7,460 nt of DNA from Chitinophagaceae bacterium (GTDB lineage Bacteria; Bacteroidota; Bacteroidia; Chitinophagales; Chitinophagaceae): NCBI GenBank assembly GCA_003167015.1, contig PMUF01000176.1, forward strand, positions 1 through 7,460, given 5' to 3'. The notes below the pieces were generated by a model. It worked only from the letters and a program-made list of their open reading frames with translations, was not told the DNA's origin and did no database searches. Made by a program: the position numbers and the translations under genes. Of this stretch, positions 5,229 through 7,460 are shown in pieces (positions within the stretch are counted from its first letter, which is position 1; the number at the start of each line of letters is the position of its first letter).

Positions 5229-7460
5229 ATGAAGCAAGCCCTTCTGCTGGTAGTGATCGTCCTGGCGACGGTTGCGCCTGCCTTCTCACAACACAAGAGG
5301 CACCCTGATTCGTCCGCTACAGATACTTCCAGGCTTAAGGCTTCGACCCTTCCGGCTTTTCCCATGCCACACCAGGGACCCAAGCCGTATAAGGAAGTGA
5401 TCACCGACAAGGCCGTCTCCCATCAGGGGCTTTTCACCGTCCATAAGGTCGATGACAAGTGGTATTTCGAGATACCCGACTCCATGCTGCTGCGAGAATT
5501 TATGGCCATTACCCGGTTCGGCAAGACGGGCGGCGGGGGTATTTATGGCGGGGAACTGGCGAATCAGCAGACCCTGGAATGGGAAAAGGGCCCTTCGAAT
5601 ACTTTATTTCTTCGGGTAGTCACGCTGGTTAATATGGCCGATTCCACCAACAAGATCTATACGGCCGTGCGGAATTCGAATGTCGATCCTATTGCAGCGG
5701 CCTTTGACATCAAGGCATATGGTAAGGACTCCGCCAGCGTAGTGATCGACGTTACGGATTATTTCCGGGGAGACAACCAGATCGTCAGCATTCCTCCGGG
5801 CGCGAAGAGCAGGATGAAGATCGGCGGACTGGCTATGGACAGATCGTATATCGAGCAGATCAATACTTTTCCCATCAATACGGAGGTGCGCAGTGTGAAG
5901 ACCTTTTCTTCCGGCGGAGGGATGCCTTCTCTTTTCTCGTTCGGGCCTCCTTCCACCGCAGATGCGGCCGGAGCGGTTACATTGGAGTTGAATACGTCTT
6001 TTCTCCTGCTGCCGGCCGTCCCCATGTCCAAAAGGCTGGCCGATCAGCGTGTCGGATATTTCGCCGATGATTATACGATATACAGCGATGATCAGCAGAA
6101 GATCGACAACCAGGAATTCATAGTACGGTGGCGGCTGGAACCGCGGCCCGAGGACAGGGAAAAGTGGGAGCATGGCGGACTGGTCGAGCCCCTTAAGCCC
6201 ATCATATATTATATCGATCCGGCTACGCCCAAAAAATGGGTGCCCTACCTGATGCTGGGTATCGACGACTGGCAGCAGGCTTTTGAAAAGGCCGGATTCA
6301 AGCATGCTATCGAAGCGCGGGAATGGCCGGTGGGCGACAGCACTATGAGTCTTGAAGATGCCCGTTACTCCGTGCTGCGGTATTTTGCTTCGGACGTAGA
6401 GAATGCCTATGGTCCGAATGTCCATGACCCCCGCAGCGGCGAGATCATCGAAAGCCATATCGGCTGGTACCACAATATCATGGAGATCCTGCACGACTGG
6501 TATATGATACAGACGGCGGCTGTGGATCCGCGGGCCCGAAAGATGCACATCGATGACAGCCTGATGGGCAGCCTCATCCGGTTTGTCTCTTCGCATGAAG
6601 TGGGCCATACGCTGGGGCTGCGGCACAATATGGGCAGCAGCAGCACGGTGCCGGTGGAAAAGCTCCGCGACAGGGCCTGGCTGGACGTTCACGGGCATAC
6701 GCCTTCCATCATGGACTATGCAAGGTTCAACTACGTTGCGCAACCGGAAGACAGTATCCCTGAAAAAGATCTTTTTCCCCGTATCGGCGAGTACGATCGT
6801 TGGGCCATCCAATGGGGCTATTCCTATTCCGGCGCCAAAGATCCCAAGGAAGACGCGAAGATTGTCAACCGCTGGATCATCGATAGCCTTCAGGCGAATC
6901 CCCGGCTGTGGTTCGGTGGCGAGGGGTTCAACCAGGACCCCCGGGCCCAGACGGAAGACCTGGGTGACAACAGTATGAAGGCCAGTGCATATGGCATCAG
7001 GAACCTGCAAAGGATCCTGCCCAGACTGCCGGAATGGACGCGTGAAGAGGATGACAAATATGACAATTTGGAAGAGATATACAAACAGCTGATAGGGCAG
7101 TTTGGCCGATATATGGGGCACGTGCTGAAAAATGTGGGTGGCGTCTACGAGACTTTCAAAAGCGTCGAACAAAACGGTGATGTATATGCGCCAACACCGA
7201 AAGCAACGCAGCGGGAAGCTGTCGCATTTCTGAATGCGCAGTTATTCGACACACCACGTTGGTTGTTGGACGAATCCATCCTCAATAAGATCAGCAATCC
7301 TTCAGGTGGCGATCCGGTGGGCAGCATCCAGACGGGGGTGCTGAGCAGCCTCCTGTCCGCTTCGCGGATGAACAGCCTGCTGCAATCGGCCAGTCGTTAC
7401 GGTGAGAGCAAGGTATATTCAGTAGAAGATCTGTTGAATGATACCCATAAAGGGATATGG
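5229..7460 (+). CDS. Secreted zinc metalloprotease, DUF5118-DUF5117-met-zincin type (3' truncated)
   Basis: The frame is open from the ATG at 5229 to the window end, 744 codons with no stop. Residues 1-20 are a signal peptide (MKQALLLVVIVLATVAPAFS). Residues about 52-100 fit the DUF5118 propeptide-like domain (PYKEVITDKAVSHQGLFTVH, then a WYFEIP strand). Residues about 105-305 fit DUF5117, and from about 322 (KPIIYYIDPATPKKW, then DDWQQAFEKAGFKHAI) the met-zincin catalytic domain begins. The zinc site is HEVGHTLGLRHN: H456, H460 and H466 as ligands, E457 as the general base, G463 at the turn. M495 in SIMDYARF supplies the Met-turn. Other family marks are DPRSGEII at 400-407. Known relatives are usually 800-900 residues, so perhaps 60-150 are missing. 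The substrate is unknown; it is probably periplasmic or outside the cell. It diverges from the orphan exported gene across a shared 152-bp regulatory region. The family call is strong. Confidence 0.93.
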   Translation, partial: MKQALLLVVIVLATVAPAFSQHKRHPDSSATDTSRLKASTLPAFPMPHQGPKPYKEVITDKAVSHQGLFTVHKVDDKWYFEIPDSMLLREFMAITRFGKTGGGGIYGGELANQQTLEWEKGPSNTLFLRVVTLVNMADSTNKIYTAVRNSNVDPIAAAFDIKAYGKDSASVVIDVTDYFRGDNQIVSIPPGAKSRMKIGGLAMDRSYIEQINTFPINTEVRSVKTFSSGGGMPSLFSFGPPSTADAAGAVTLELNTSFLLLPAVPMSKRLADQRVGYFADDYTIYSDDQQKIDNQEFIVRWRLEPRPEDREKWEHGGLVEPLKPIIYYIDPATPKKWVPYLMLGIDDWQQAFEKAGFKHAIEAREWPVGDSTMSLEDARYSVLRYFASDVENAYGPNVHDPRSGEIIESHIGWYHNIMEILHDWYMIQTAAVDPRARKMHIDDSLMGSLIRFVSSHEVGHTLGLRHNMGSSSTVPVEKLRDRAWLDVHGHTPSIMDYARFNYVAQPEDSIPEKDLFPRIGEYDRWAIQWGYSYSGAKDPKEDAKIVNRWIIDSLQANPRLWFGGEGFNQDPRAQTEDLGDNSMKASAYGIRNLQRILPRLPEWTREEDDKYDNLEEIYKQLIGQFGRYMGHVLKNVGGVYETFKSVEQNGDVYAPTPKATQREAVAFLNAQLFDTPRWLLDESILNKISNPSGGDPVGSIQTGVLSSLLSASRMNSLLQSASRYGESKVYSVEDLLNDTHKGIW

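Noticed and set aside
5138..5410. 90-codon minus-strand ORF across the divergent promoter region
   Set aside because: It covers the likely promoter and the signal-peptide part of the metalloprotease gene on the opposite strand and shows no recognisable protein features.

Overview
The window looks like chromosomal DNA from a member of the Bacteroidota, most likely a Chitinophaga-like soil bacterium (Chitinophagaceae). This is inference from four things: a C-terminal type IX secretion (T9SS) sorting domain on the first protein, a DUF5118/DUF5117/met-zincin metalloprotease, a Bacteroidota-style TAnnTTTG promoter element, and a set of exported proteins with short signal peptides and no clear Shine-Dalgarno sites. 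There are no RNA genes, insertion sequences, CRISPR arrays or phage genes that I can see.

Layout, left to right. (1) 1-1152, plus: the 3' end of a large secreted protein with low-complexity beta-rich repeats and a T9SS tail. (2) About 1100-1801, minus: a class I SAM-dependent methyltransferase, converging on and overlapping the first gene by 53 bp. (3) 1882-3111, plus: a periplasmic GH88 unsaturated glucuronyl hydrolase, divergent from the methyltransferase. (4) 3117-4376, minus: an exported serine hydrolase of the class C beta-lactamase family, ending 5 bp from the GH88 stop. (5) 4453-5076, minus: an exported protein of unknown function, 76 bp upstream of the serine hydrolase and possibly co-transcribed with it. 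(6) 5229-7460, plus: a large secreted zinc metalloprotease, divergent from gene 5 and running off the right edge.

Five of the six proteins are, or appear to be, exported, and three are hydrolases acting on different substrates: uronic-acid oligosaccharides, ester/amide or peptidoglycan-like bonds, and proteins. The genes alternate in strand and sit close together, so they look like independently regulated single genes or pairs, not one pathway or operon. The GH88 gene has no polysaccharide lyase, SusC/SusD pair or sulfatase beside it in this window.

I found no convincing sign of a new multi-gene system. The points most worth a second look are the overlapping methyltransferase 3' end, a promoter element only four bases before the GH88 start codon, the divergent regulatory region with a perfect hairpin at 5094-5109, and the orphan exported protein at 4453-5076.
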